Shown: piece by piece, positions 7,096 through 15,046 of the stretch
Numbering within the stretch: the stretch's first letter is position 1
Layout of the letters: each line of letters begins with the position of its first letter
Assembly: GCA_021812735.1 (NCBI GenBank)
Contig: JAKAMV010000003.1
Location: 1-43,987 of the forward strand
Direction: 5' to 3'
DNA length: 43,987 bases
DNA from: Chloroflexota bacterium
GTDB taxonomy: Bacteria > Chloroflexota > Limnocylindria > Limnocylindrales > CSP1-4
Program-made: the position numbers and the translations under genes
The notes under the pieces: model-generated
What the model was told of the DNA's origin: nothing
Database searches by the model: none
What the model saw: only the letters and a program-made list of their open reading frames with translations

Positions 7096-8268
7096 TCAGC
7101 CCCGGACGACCAGCAGTCCGCGGGTCAGCTCGTTGAGGACGATGGGGCCGTCGACGCCGCACACCACGATGTCCTCGATCCGCGCGCCGAACCGGCCCTC
7201 GAGGTAGATGCCCGGCTCGATGCTGAACGCGTTCGCCTCCGCCAGGGGCTCGGTGTTGCCGGCCACGACGTACGGGTTCTCGTGCCCCTCGAGGCCGATC
7301 CCGTGCCCGGTGCGGTGGATGAAGTGGGGCCCGTACCCGGCCGCCGTGATGGCGTCGCGGGCCACGGCGTCGACGTCCTCCGCCGCGATGCCCGGCCGGA
7401 CGGCCGCGGTCGCTGCCGCCTGTGCGCCGCGCAGCACCTCGTACAGGCGCGCGAAGTCCGGGTGCGGACCCAACGCAGGGTCGCCGCCGTCGACCCAGAT
7501 CGTGCGGGTGATGTCCGATCCGTACCCGCCCAGCGTCCCGCCGATGTCGATCACCACCGGCTCGCCCGGGCGGATGACGCGCTCTCCGGCCTCGTGGTGC
7601 GGCGACGCGGAGTTGGGCCCCGAGGCGACGATCCAGAACTCGCTCTGCTCGTGCCCCTCGGCGACGAGCCGATCGCGGACCTCGAGCGCCACGTCCGCCT
7701 CGGTGCGGCCGACCAGCCGCCCGGCCGCGATCCGCGCGACCACCCGGTCGGCCGCGCGTGCCGCCTCCCGGAGCAGCGCGATCTCATCCTCGTCCTTGCG
7801 CATCCGCAGCCCGCGCAGCACCGCCGACGCCAGGCTGAACCGGGCGGCGGGGAGTACGCGCTGGAGGCCCAGGACGAAGGCAGCACGCAGGCCGTCCGAC
7901 ACCGCCACCGCCCCCAGGCCCGACGCGGGGCGACCCGTCGCCGCGGCCAGCACCGTCGCAACGAGGAGCATCGGGTCCTCGGCCTCCTCCCAGGTGGCCA
8001 CGCTGACCGCGCCGATGGCCGCCGCCGGGCAGGAACGCGCCGGCGTCGCCTCCAGCCGCGGGGCGATCAGCGTCATCGACGTCCCGGGCGCGGTGGGCAC
8101 CGCCAGGAGCGTGAGCCGCTCCAGCGGCATCGCCGCGTAGCCGGCGAGGTACCGCAGGTCCGCTCCCACCCCGACGAGCAGGGCGTCCAGCCCTGCACCG
8201 GCGGCCGCCGCCCTCGCCCGCTGCAGCCGCTCGGCGAAGCGCTCGGCCGGGATCGACGCCCTGGTCAC
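7096..8268 (-). CDS. pepQ: M24 family Xaa-Pro aminopeptidase/dipeptidase
   Basis: Metallopeptidase that cleaves X-Pro bonds, cytoplasmic. The protein has 390 residues. The N-terminal creatinase-like domain (to about 155) precedes the pita-bread catalytic domain. All five metal ligands are visible: Asp241 (VVIDIGG), Asp252 (GSDITRT), His322 (RTGHGIGLEGHE), Glu351 (SIEPGIY) and Glu365 (ARIEDIV). GTG 8268 overlaps the previous stop (GTGA) and has GAGGAG in front, which settles the start. It is the last gene of the CBS-kor operon. PepP and PepQ cannot be told apart confidently. Its link to the oxidoreductase is unclear; it may serve peptide turnover feeding 2-oxoglutarate. Confidence 0.9.
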   Translation of the reverse strand: MTRASIPAERFAERLQRARAAAAGAGLDALLVGVGADLRYLAGYAAMPLERLTLLAVPTAPGTSMTLIAPRLEATPARSCPAAAIGAVSVATWEEAEDPMLLVATVLAAATGRPASGLGAVAVSDGLRAAFVLGLQRVLPAARFSLASAVLRGLRMRKDEDEIALLREAARAADRVVARIAAGRLVGRTEADVALEVRDRLVAEGHEQSEFWIVASGPNSASPHHEAGERVIRPGEPVVIDIGGTLGGYGSDITRTIWVDGGDPALGPHPDFARLYEVLRGAQAAATAAVRPGIAAEDVDAVARDAITAAGYGPHFIHRTGHGIGLEGHENPYVVAGNTEPLAEANAFSIEPGIYLEGRFGARIEDIVVCGVDGPIVLNELTRGLLVVRG

Positions 8269-8660
8269 TGGCGCTCCTCCTCGCCGCGCAGCGCGGCAAC
8301 CCAGCGACCGAGGTCCCGGTCGCCGTGCTCGAACAGCCCCCGGTAGGCGAACACCCTCGCCGCACCGGCCCCGCGCGCCGCGCGCCGCTCGGCGACGTCG
8401 TCGTGCTGGCCCACCGCGACGGTGGGAACGCGGGCCGTGGCCGAGATGGTCACCGCGGCGATCCCGTCGTACGAGCGGGCGGTCAGGTCCACCACGCATC
8501 CGCCGAGCGTGGCCAGCGCGGCGCGCAGCAGCGCCGGCGACGCGAGGCGGACGGGCTCGCCGCCCGCTCGCCGCACGATCTCGGACAGGCGCGTCGCCCA
8601 GAGCAGGTCCTCGGCCAGGACGGCGACTCTGGGCACGCCTGCCACGGAGCGGGGCGTCAC
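8265..8660 (-). CDS. Small receiver-like alpha/beta protein, function unknown
   Basis: 131 residues from GTG 8660, which overlaps the preceding stop; its own stop overlaps the pepQ-like start, so all three are coupled. The sequence alternates hydrophobic strands and amphipathic helices (VAVLAEDLLWATRLSEIVRRAG, GGCVVDLTARSYDGIAAV, VPTVAVGQHDDVAERRAARGAG, RVFAYRGLFEHG), much like a CheY-like fold. The phospho-acceptor would be Asp in VVDLT. The acidic pair near the N-terminus (AED) is partly present, and the conserved Lys appears to be replaced by Arg. It may be a degenerate receiver that acts by protein contacts. The family name is inferred from pattern only. Confidence 0.6.
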   Translation of the reverse strand: MTPRSVAGVPRVAVLAEDLLWATRLSEIVRRAGGEPVRLASPALLRAALATLGGCVVDLTARSYDGIAAVTISATARVPTVAVGQHDDVAERRAARGAGAARVFAYRGLFEHGDRDLGRWVAALRGEEERQ

Positions 8661-9157
8661 CCCAGCGAATGGACGAGGTGCCGGAAGACGTCGGCGGCGG
8701 CCACCACCCCGATGGGCCGCCCGTCCTCCACGATCGGGATGTGGCGGAACTCGCCGACCGCCATCTTGTGGATCGCCACCGCGAGCGTGTCGTCGTGGCG
8801 CAGCACCACCGGGTCCCGCGTCATGAAGTCGCGGACCTTGTACAGCCCGAGCCGCTTGTCGCTGGCCTTCACGACCGCGTCACGGTCGGTGAAGATGCCC
8901 ACCAGCTGCCCGCCCTCGACCACGAGCAGGCAGTCGCCGCCCGAGGCGTGCATCTGGCGGATCGCGTCGGCGACGGGCAGGCCCGGCTCCACGGTGACGG
9001 GCGATCCGATGCCCAGGCGGTCGAGGTGCTCGCCCAGGACGGTGTCGTGATAGTCGAGCGCGGGCTGGGGCGTGTCCGCGTTGGCCAGGTCGGCGCCGCA
9101 GTTGGCGCAGTTGTCCTCGCCCTCGAAGTTGTCGTGGTGGCAGACGGGGCACAGCAT
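8657..9157 (-). CDS. Zinc-ribbon protein with paired CBS domains
   Basis: 166 residues. The N-terminus is a C4 zinc ribbon (CPVC at 3-6 and CANC at 17-20), followed by two CBS motifs, about residues 40-100 (ending FTDRDAVVKA) and 105-166 (MTRDPVVLRHDDTLAVAIHKM...IPIVEDGRPIGVVAAADV). CBS pairs bind adenine nucleotides (AMP, ADP, ATP) or S-adenosyl-methionine and control attached or neighbouring proteins. It lies 4 nt after korB and overlaps the next gene (GTGA), inside a unit that also starts with a CBS protein. A role in sensing energy charge for the Kor complex is inferred from position. Confidence 0.85.
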   Translation of the reverse strand: MLCPVCHHDNFEGEDNCANCGADLANADTPQPALDYHDTVLGEHLDRLGIGSPVTVEPGLPVADAIRQMHASGGDCLLVVEGGQLVGIFTDRDAVVKASDKRLGLYKVRDFMTRDPVVLRHDDTLAVAIHKMAVGEFRHIPIVEDGRPIGVVAAADVFRHLVHSLG

Positions 9158-9161
9158 CAGG

Positions 9162-10196
9162 TCACTCCACCGTCCAGGTCTCGCCGGCCATCAGGACGTT
9201 GGCGAGGTCCCCGGGGCCGGACTTGGCGATCGCCTGCTCGATCTGGGCGTCGACCAGGTCGGAGTGGGTGGGCCGGTCCACCTGGCGCAGGATGCCCACC
9301 GGCACCGGGAACTCCGGCCAGAACATCCGCGACAGGATGAGCGCGAGGTACGGGTCCTCCGCGTGCTGGTCGTGGACCACCAGGTCTGCTTCGGTGACGC
9401 CGTCCTCGCCGAGCGTCACCACCTCGGGGTGGAGGCCGCGCAGGCGGATGCCCTTGTTGCGGTCCTTGCCGAAGATGAGCGGCTTGCCGTGCTCGAGCAC
9501 GAGCATCCGGTCGTCGCGGACCTCGCGCTCGGTGAACTCGCGCCAGGCGCCGTCATTGAAGATGTTGCAGTTCTGGAGCACCTCGACGTACGAGGCGCCG
9601 CGATGGCGCCCAGCCGCCTCGAGGGTCAGCTGCATGTGCTCGGTGTGGGTGTCCACCGTCCGGGCCACGAACGTGGCCTCGGCCGCCAGCGCGAGCGTCA
9701 GGGGCATGACCGGCCGGTCCACCGAGCCCATCGGCGTGGACTTGGTCCGCTTGCCGAACTCGGAGGTGGGCGAGGTCTGGCCCTTGGTCAGCCCGTAGAT
9801 CCGGTTGTTGTGCATGACCATGGTGAAGTCCACGTTCCGGCGCATGGAGTGCAGGAAGTGGTTGCCGCCGATGGACAGTGCGTCGCCGTCGCCGGTGATC
9901 ACCCAGATCATCAGCTCGGGGCGGGCGATCTTGAGCCCGGTCGCGAGCGTGGGGGCGCGGCCGTGGATCGAGTGGAAGCCGTAGGTGTTCATGTAGTACG
10001 GTAGCCGCCCCGAGCAGCCGATGCCGCTGATGAAGACGATGTTCTCCTTCGGCACGCCGAAGTCGGGCATCACCTTCTGCGTCTGGGCGAGGATGGAGTA
10101 GTCCCCGCAGCCGGGGCACCACCGGACCTCCTGCTCCGCGACGAAGTCCTTGCGCGTGAGCTTGGCGGGCACGGCGGGGGTGAGCATGTCGGTCAT
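9162..10196 (-). CDS. korB: 2-oxoglutarate:ferredoxin oxidoreductase, beta subunit
   Basis: TPP-binding subunit of a 2-oxoacid:ferredoxin oxidoreductase, which interconverts 2-oxoglutarate + CoA and succinyl-CoA + CO2 with reduced ferredoxin. The protein has 344 residues. It shows WCPGCGDY (27-34) and IGCSGR (59-64), two Cys segments typical of 4Fe-4S binding in the beta subunit, and the TPP motif GDGDALSIGGNHF (102-114) ending at NN (130-131). The family also includes pyruvate and branched-chain enzymes; two-subunit architecture with a fused gamma-alpha partner is most typical of Kor. It is 4 nt downstream of korA. The ferredoxin gene at 20125 is a plausible electron carrier. Confidence 0.93.
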   Translation of the reverse strand: MTDMLTPAVPAKLTRKDFVAEQEVRWCPGCGDYSILAQTQKVMPDFGVPKENIVFISGIGCSGRLPYYMNTYGFHSIHGRAPTLATGLKIARPELMIWVITGDGDALSIGGNHFLHSMRRNVDFTMVMHNNRIYGLTKGQTSPTSEFGKRTKSTPMGSVDRPVMPLTLALAAEATFVARTVDTHTEHMQLTLEAAGRHRGASYVEVLQNCNIFNDGAWREFTEREVRDDRMLVLEHGKPLIFGKDRNKGIRLRGLHPEVVTLGEDGVTEADLVVHDQHAEDPYLALILSRMFWPEFPVPVGILRQVDRPTHSDLVDAQIEQAIAKSGPGDLANVLMAGETWTVE

Positions 10197-10200
10197 CGCT

Positions 10201-12063
10201 TCAGCTCCGCTCGGCGAGGATGCGGTTGGCCTCGTCGACGATCTCCGAGATCCGGAACGGCTTGCCGCGGACCCGGCCGTAGGCGAGCGCGTCCACGAGG
10301 TACGTGCCGCGGATCACGAACCACAGCTGGCCGAGGTTGAGCTCGGGGACGAGCACCGTCCGGTAGCTGCGGAGGACGTCCCCGGTGTTCTCGGGGAACG
10401 GGAACAGGTGGCGCAGGTGCGCGTGGGCCACCGACCTGCCGCTCGCCTGCAGGCGCTCAGCGGCGCTGCGCAGGGCGCCGTAGGTGGAGCCCCAGCCGAG
10501 GATGAGCAGGTCGCCCGTCTCGGGGCCGAAGACCTCGAGGTCCGGGATGTCGCTCGCGATCCCCGCGACCTTGTCGTGGCGGAGCACGGTCATCTTGTGG
10601 TGGTTGTCGGCGTCGTAGGACACGGTGCCCAGGCCGTGCAGCTTCTCGAGGCCGCCGATACGGTGCTCGAGGCCAGGCGTGCCGGGGACGGCCCACGGCC
10701 GGGAGAGCGTCTTCGGGTCGCGGGCGTAGGGCAGGAACGGGCCGTCCCCCTTGACGACATTGGGCACCGAGATGTCCGGCAGCTCGTCCGGCGACGGGAC
10801 GCGCCACGGCTCGGCGCCATTGCCCACGAACGCGTCAGAGAGATACATCACCGGCGTCATGTACTTGAGCGCGAGGCGTGATGCCTCGATCGCCATCGAG
10901 AAGCACTCGCCGGGCGTGGCCGGGGCCACCACCGGCATCGGCGCCTCGCCGTTGCGCCCGAAGATCGCCTGGAACAGGTCCGCCTGCTCCACCTTGGTCG
11001 GGAGCCCCGTGGACGGGCCGGCGCGCTGCACGTTGACGATCACGACGGGCAGCTCGGTCATCACGGCCAGGCCCATCGCCTCGGTCTTGAGCGCCACGCC
11101 GGGCCCGGAGGTCCCGGTCAGCGCCAGCGCCCCGCCGTAGGCCGCGCCGATCGTCGCACCCATGGCGGCGATCTCGTCCTCGGCCTGGAAGGTCTTGACG
11201 CCAAAGCTCTTGTACGCGGACAGCTGGTGCAGGATGTCCGAGGCGGGCGTGATCGGGTAGGAGCCGTAGAACAGGGGCCGCTTGGCGGCCTGTGCGGCGG
11301 CGAGGAAGCCGAGCGCGGTGGCCTCGTTGCCGGTGATGTTCCGGTAGGTGCCGGGCGGCAGCTTGGCCTTGGGCACCCGGTAGGTCTCGTGGAACATCTC
11401 GGTCGTGTCGCCGAAGGAGTAGCCGGCGCGGAGGGCGCGGCGATTGGCCTCGGCGATGACCGGGCGGCTGCGGAACTTCTCGTCGATCCACCGCAGCGTG
11501 GGCTCCATGGACCGCTCGTAGAGCCAGAACATCAGGCCCAGGGCGAAGAAATTCTTGGTGAGGTCGACCTGCTTGCTGGTCATGTCCAGCCCATCGAGCG
11601 CCGCCGCGTTGAGGGTGCTGATCGGGACCTGGAAGACCTTGTACGCCTTGAGCGAGCCGTCCTCGAGCGGGTTCGACCCGTAGGCGGCCTTCGAGAGGTT
11701 GGCCTTGGTGAAGGCGTCGCTGTTGACGATGACCGCGCCGCCGGCCGGCAGGTCGACCACGTTGGTCTTGAGCGCGGCGGGGTTCATGGCGACCAGCACG
11801 TCCGGCGCGTCACCCGGGGTGTGGATGTCGAGCGCCGAGAAGCTGATCTGGAAGCCCGACACCCCGGGCAGCGAGCCCGCGGGCGCCCGGATCTCGGCCG
11901 GGTAGTCGGGGAAGGTGGAGATGTCGTTGCCGAAGACGGCCGCGGTCCGGGTGAACTGGGTGCCGGTCAGCTGCATGCCGTCGCCGCTGTCGCCGGCGAA
12001 ACGGATCGTGACCCGGTCGAGCTCGCGGACCTCTCGCTCGGCACCCTGCGCTGTGGTTGTCAT
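10201..12063 (-). CDS. korA: 2-oxoglutarate:ferredoxin oxidoreductase, alpha (gamma-alpha fused) subunit
   Basis: Catalytic partner of KorB. The protein has 620 residues. The N-terminal gamma domain (about 1-200) starts with IRFAGDSGDGMQLTG (20-34). The alpha domain follows with YGSYPITPASDI (266-277), AEDEIAAMGATIGAAYGG, TGTSGPG (316-322) and VVIVNVQRAGPSTGLPT, the pyrimidine-binding fold of the family. The fusion of gamma and alpha is the standard form of two-subunit enzymes in aerobic bacteria. ATG 12063 overlaps the stop of the upstream CBS gene (ATGA), so the three are translationally coupled. Such enzymes can replace the 2-oxoglutarate dehydrogenase complex in the TCA cycle. Confidence 0.94.
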   Translation of the reverse strand: MTTTAQGAEREVRELDRVTIRFAGDSGDGMQLTGTQFTRTAAVFGNDISTFPDYPAEIRAPAGSLPGVSGFQISFSALDIHTPGDAPDVLVAMNPAALKTNVVDLPAGGAVIVNSDAFTKANLSKAAYGSNPLEDGSLKAYKVFQVPISTLNAAALDGLDMTSKQVDLTKNFFALGLMFWLYERSMEPTLRWIDEKFRSRPVIAEANRRALRAGYSFGDTTEMFHETYRVPKAKLPPGTYRNITGNEATALGFLAAAQAAKRPLFYGSYPITPASDILHQLSAYKSFGVKTFQAEDEIAAMGATIGAAYGGALALTGTSGPGVALKTEAMGLAVMTELPVVIVNVQRAGPSTGLPTKVEQADLFQAIFGRNGEAPMPVVAPATPGECFSMAIEASRLALKYMTPVMYLSDAFVGNGAEPWRVPSPDELPDISVPNVVKGDGPFLPYARDPKTLSRPWAVPGTPGLEHRIGGLEKLHGLGTVSYDADNHHKMTVLRHDKVAGIASDIPDLEVFGPETGDLLILGWGSTYGALRSAAERLQASGRSVAHAHLRHLFPFPENTGDVLRSYRTVLVPELNLGQLWFVIRGTYLVDALAYGRVRGKPFRISEIVDEANRILAERS

Positions 12064-12572
12064 CCGCCTTCGGCTTGCTCCATGCGCTGATGCGGTCGGG
12101 GAGGAAGGTTGAGCAGCTCTTCGGGGAAGGCCTCCGCGAAGAACTTGAGGATGTCCACCTGGCGCACGACGCCCACCAGCTGCCGGTCGTCGTCGACGAC
12201 TGGGATGTTCCGGTAGCGGCTCGACTGCATGAGCTCGAGCGCGTCCCGCACCGTCTGCGACAGCCGCAGGGTGTGCGGATCGGTGGTCATGTACGCCTCG
12301 ACAGGGGCGTCGAGGTCCACGCCGGAGGCGACATCGGGGCCGACCAGGCGGCCGAAGATGTCACGCTCCGTGAGCACGCCCTTGAGGCGCCCATCGGCCC
12401 CCGTGATGAACACGGAATCGCCGGTGCCGGTGCTCTGGATGGCGCGCAGGCAGTCGCCGAGCGAGGAACCAGGCGACATCGCCACCGGTTGCCGCCGGCC
12501 GACCACCATCAGGGGTTCGGACGCGAGGGTGGGAACGCGCGCCAGGACAGCGCGCTCACTGAGATTTGCCAC
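12060..12572 (-). CDS. CBS-pair protein heading the kor operon
   Basis: 170 residues made almost entirely of two CBS motifs: about 20-85 (PVAMSPGSSLGDCLRAIQS...GVLTERDIFGRLV) and 92-155 (AYMTTDPHTLRLSQTVRDAL...IPVVDDDRQLVGVVRQVDIL). It has no catalytic domain, so it should act as an adenylate-responsive regulator. GTG 12572 is chosen because TACACT lies 7 nt upstream on the minus strand and the domain starts soon after; the longer in-frame extension is not convincing. Its stop overlaps the korA start. It is unlike the second CBS protein of the operon in lacking a zinc ribbon. Confidence 0.85.
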   Translation of the reverse strand: MANLSERAVLARVPTLASEPLMVVGRRQPVAMSPGSSLGDCLRAIQSTGTGDSVFITGADGRLKGVLTERDIFGRLVGPDVASGVDLDAPVEAYMTTDPHTLRLSQTVRDALELMQSSRYRNIPVVDDDRQLVGVVRQVDILKFFAEAFPEELLNLPPRPHQRMEQAEGG

Positions 12573-12579
12573 GGGGCGC

Positions 12580-12585
12580 AGTGTA
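12580..12585 (-). promoter_or_regulatory. -10 box of the CBS-kor operon (leaderless)
   Basis: Minus-strand TACACT, 7 nt before GTG 12572. Transcription would begin at or very near the start codon. No -35 is obvious. It lies divergent from a similar box for the EamA transporter. Confidence 0.45.
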
Positions 12586-12686
12586 CCGCTGCGGCCGCCG
12601 CGGGCGGACGGGGCGACCCGGCATGGTCGAGGGGGGCCGCCCGGCCCATCGCCGGAATCGAGCCTCGCCGCCGGCCGTCCAGCCGG

Positions 12687-12692
12687 TACCCT
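12687..12692 (+). promoter_or_regulatory. -10 box of the EamA transporter gene (leaderless)
   Basis: TACCCT, 7 nt before GTG 12700, with no Shine-Dalgarno between. The same hexamer at the same distance precedes the sco gene at 29942-29947. Confidence 0.45.
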
Positions 12693-12699
12693 CCGCCCG

Positions 12700-13674
12700 G
12701 TGAACCGATCGCGGGTGGTGGGCATCGCACTGGTGGTCATCAGCGCGATCTCGTTCGGCTCGGGCGGCCTGTTCGCGCGGCCCGCATACGCCGCCGGCAT
12801 CGACTGGCTGACGCTGATGGCCTGGCGCTTCCTGCTCGCCGGCGGCCTTGCCTGGGCGGTGCTGCTGGCCAGTCCGTCCGCGCGGCGTGCACTGCGCGCG
12901 ATGCCCCCCAGGACGCTGCTCACGGCGGTTGGCCTCGGCGTCTACTACCTCTCCAACACGGCCACCTACTTCGCGGGGATCACCACGACCCCGCTCTCGC
13001 TCGCAGCGCTCATCGTCTACGTGTACCCGCCGATCGTGGCGGTGCTCGCGCTGCGCTTCGGGCGACCGCTCAAGGGCCGCCGCGCCTGGACCGCGCTCGG
13101 GATCGCGCTGCTCGGGGTCGTGCTCGCAGTGGGCGGCATCAGCGCCTCCCAGATGCCGCCGCTCGGCGGCCTGCTGCTCGTGATCGCAGCCCCACTCCTG
13201 TACTCGGTGTGGATCATCATGGCCGCCCGCCACGCAGGCGAGACCAGCGAGGCGGTGGGCAGTGCGACAGCGGGCGCCGCCGATGCCACGGTCGCGGGCG
13301 CCGTGATGCTCAGCTCGACTGGTGTGGCCTACTGGCTCATCTGCGCCGTCCTCGGGCATCCGGTGCTGCCGGGCGACATCCCGTCCGCTGCCTGGCCCGG
13401 GATCGTGGGCGTGGGCGTGGTGTCGGGGTTCGTAGCGGTCCAGTTCTTCTACGCCGGGGCGCAACGGGTGGGCGCGGCCCAGGCGTCGCTCCTCTCGACC
13501 GTGGAGCCGCTGTGGACGATCACGGCCGCCGGGATCCTGCTGGGCGAGCGACTCACGCCGGTGCAGCTGCTGGGTGGCGTGCTGATCCTCGTCGGGGTGG
13601 TGCTCTCGCAGACGGGGCCGCGCGGCGAGCAGGCCGAGCTGCCGCAGCCCGTGCTGCGCCTGGGCGAGGACTAG
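12700..13674 (+). CDS. EamA/DMT family permease
   Basis: Inner-membrane transporter of the drug/metabolite superfamily, likely an exporter of amino acids or other small metabolites. 324 residues with about ten hydrophobic helices in two EamA repeats, roughly 5-145 and 165-310. Each repeat has the usual pattern, for example SFGSGGLFARPAYAAGIDWL and ALIVYVYPPIVAVLALRFG in the first, and FFYAGAQRVGAAQASLLSTVEPLWTI and LLGERLTPVQLLGGVLILVG in the second. The substrate cannot be read from the sequence. GTG 12700 is the only start that keeps the first helix and avoids the divergent CBS gene. Confidence 0.9.
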   Translation: MNRSRVVGIALVVISAISFGSGGLFARPAYAAGIDWLTLMAWRFLLAGGLAWAVLLASPSARRALRAMPPRTLLTAVGLGVYYLSNTATYFAGITTTPLSLAALIVYVYPPIVAVLALRFGRPLKGRRAWTALGIALLGVVLAVGGISASQMPPLGGLLLVIAAPLLYSVWIIMAARHAGETSEAVGSATAGAADATVAGAVMLSSTGVAYWLICAVLGHPVLPGDIPSAAWPGIVGVGVVSGFVAVQFFYAGAQRVGAAQASLLSTVEPLWTITAAGILLGERLTPVQLLGGVLILVGVVLSQTGPRGEQAELPQPVLRLGED

Positions 13675-13713
13675 GACTCCCGCCCTGTCGGGACCGCGCT
13701 CGCGCGCCGTGAT

Positions 13714-13743
13714 CGAGACAGGGGGTGATCCCGAGACAGGGGG
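13714..13743. repeat. Short direct repeat in the gap before the aldolase
   Basis: CGAGACAGGGGG occurs twice with an 18-bp period (13714-13725 and 13732-13743) between the convergent transporter and aldolase genes. No function is evident; the 104-bp gap has no gene. Confidence 0.5.
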
Positions 13744-13778
13744 CAGCCGGCCCGCCGGCAGTCCGCTCTGGCCGCCGG

Positions 13779-14588
13779 TCAGACGAGCGCCGCTCGCGCC
13801 GCCGCTGCCTGTGCCCTCGCACCCGACGAGACCCAGCCGGCATCCGAGCCGACCCCGAGGAACAAGAAGCCGCGCTTGCGGTACGCCGGGACGAGCGAGG
13901 CGTCCGCGAGCAGGATGCCCGCCGCCTTGCCATTGGCCCGACACGCATCCACCACCGCATCGAGCGCCTCGGCGAACGCCGGCTCGTCGAGCCGGCCGGG
14001 AAGGCCCATGCTGTGGGACAGGTCCGCCGGACCCACGAACAGGACGTCCACCCCGTCGATGGCGGCGAGATCCCCCGCGGCCGTGACGGCCTCGGGGGAC
14101 TCCACCTGGAACACGCCCAGGACCTGATCATTCACCGTGGACGCCAGGTTCTCGTGGCTGCGCTCGAAGTAGCCGTTGCCGCGGTTGAGCAGCGCCACGC
14201 CGCGGATCCCGGCCGGCGGGAACCGCATCCAGCGCAGCGCGTCGGCCGCGTCGGCAGGCGTGTCACAGCGCGGGAGGACCAGCCCGTCAGCGCCGAGGTC
14301 GAGCGCCCGGCCGACCCGCAGCCGCTCGATCGACGGCACGCGCACGAGCGCCGAGGTCGGCGTCCCCTGCACAGCGAGCAGCTGGGCGTGGATGTCCGCC
14401 TCGCTGCCCATGCCGTGCTCGAGGTCCAGCACCACCCAGTCGTAGCCCGAGCGGGCGACGATCTCGGCGGCGGCGAGCGAGCCGAGGTTGATCCAGGCGC
14501 CGACGGTGGGCTTGCCGGCGAGGATCCGCCGGCGCAGGCCGCCGCGCGGGGGGAGGGACGGGAGGTCGTTCGTGGTCGTGTCGCTCAT
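13779..14588 (-). CDS. HpcH/HpaI family aldolase/citrate lyase-like enzyme
   Basis: Class II, metal-dependent aldolase fold (PEP/pyruvate domain) that cleaves 2-oxo-4-hydroxy acids to pyruvate and an aldehyde. The protein has 269 residues. Diagnostic stretches are GAWINLGSLAAAEIVARSGY, DWVVLDLEHGMG, GADGLVLPR, FQVESPEAV (metal-binding Glu) and IDGVDVLFVGPADLSHSMG (metal-binding Asp region). The exact substrate (2,4-dihydroxyhept-2-enedioate, 2-keto-3-deoxy-rhamnonate or other) cannot be decided, since no aromatic or sugar catabolic genes lie nearby. A CATGAT box lies 6 nt before the ATG, so the mRNA is probably leaderless. Confidence 0.88.
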   Translation of the reverse strand: MSDTTTNDLPSLPPRGGLRRRILAGKPTVGAWINLGSLAAAEIVARSGYDWVVLDLEHGMGSEADIHAQLLAVQGTPTSALVRVPSIERLRVGRALDLGADGLVLPRCDTPADAADALRWMRFPPAGIRGVALLNRGNGYFERSHENLASTVNDQVLGVFQVESPEAVTAAGDLAAIDGVDVLFVGPADLSHSMGLPGRLDEPAFAEALDAVVDACRANGKAAGILLADASLVPAYRKRGFLFLGVGSDAGWVSSGARAQAAAARAALV

Positions 14589-14594
14589 GTGCGG

Positions 14595-14600
14595 ATCATG
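14595..14600 (-). promoter_or_regulatory. -10 box of the aldolase gene (leaderless)
   Basis: Minus-strand CATGAT, 6 nt before ATG 14588. Same spacing class as the boxes before the kor, transporter, sco and BtuF-like genes. Confidence 0.4.
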
Positions 14601-14747
14601 CCCCAGCCGGTCGGGTCCGGGGGCCGGGCAGCGGGATCGCCACCGCGGTGCGCCCCGGCACCTGTGCCCATCAGGCGGTGGGGTACCAGTACTTAGAGGT
14701 CATTCCTTAAGGCGGGTGGCGCGGGATACGGTCTCGGTCCAGTGCTG

Positions 14748-14764
14748 TGGGATGGCCCATCCCA
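14748..14764 (+). promoter_or_regulatory. Near-perfect palindrome in the 5' region of the 32-aa peptide gene
   Basis: TGGGATGG-C-CCATCCCA, 8-bp arms around one base, 31 nt before the ATG at 14796. It could be a repressor operator or a small RNA hairpin. The surrounding 14589-14789 stretch has no gene. Confidence 0.4.
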
Positions 14765-14795
14765 GAGCGGAGGACGACCAGCAAGGGACATGGTG

Positions 14796-14894
14796 ATGAA
14801 GACCATCAAGTGGTACGCCTACCGGGCGGGGATGTTCCTGGGGACCATCGCCGCCGTCGTCGCGGTCTTCGGCCAGACGGCGAAGCGCTGGTGA
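14796..14894 (+). CDS. 32-residue single-span membrane peptide
   Basis: A small gene. AAGGGA lies 7 nt before ATG 14796 (an ATG two codons earlier is too close to it). The peptide starts MKTIKWYAYRAG, has one hydrophobic helix (about residues 13-25, FLGTIAAVVAVFG) and ends with a basic tail QTAKRW. This is the make-up of a small bitopic membrane protein. A terminator-like hairpin follows 73 nt downstream, so it looks like its own transcription unit. Function unknown; the family is not recognised. Confidence 0.6.
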   Translation: MKTIKWYAYRAGMFLGTIAAVVAVFGQTAKRW

Positions 14895-14966
14895 GCCGCC
14901 GCTGGTGACCAGCGCCACCACACGAGGTCGCTGACTTGGCGCGGTGATTGCCCACCGCAGCGAGAG

Positions 14967-14995
14967 GGCCGCCGGAGAACCTCCTCCCGGCGGCC
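14967..14995. terminator. Bidirectional terminator-like hairpin
   Basis: GGCCGCCGG (14967-14975) pairs with CCGGCGGCC (14987-14995) across an 11-nt loop. On the plus strand it is followed by TTCTGATT, on the minus strand by CTCTC. It sits between the converging 32-aa peptide gene and proline dehydrogenase and may end both. Confidence 0.6.
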
Positions 14996-15046
14996 TTCTG
15001 ATTCCCCGCCGGGCCCGCGAATGGCCCGCCGAGCGCTCGCCGCCCG

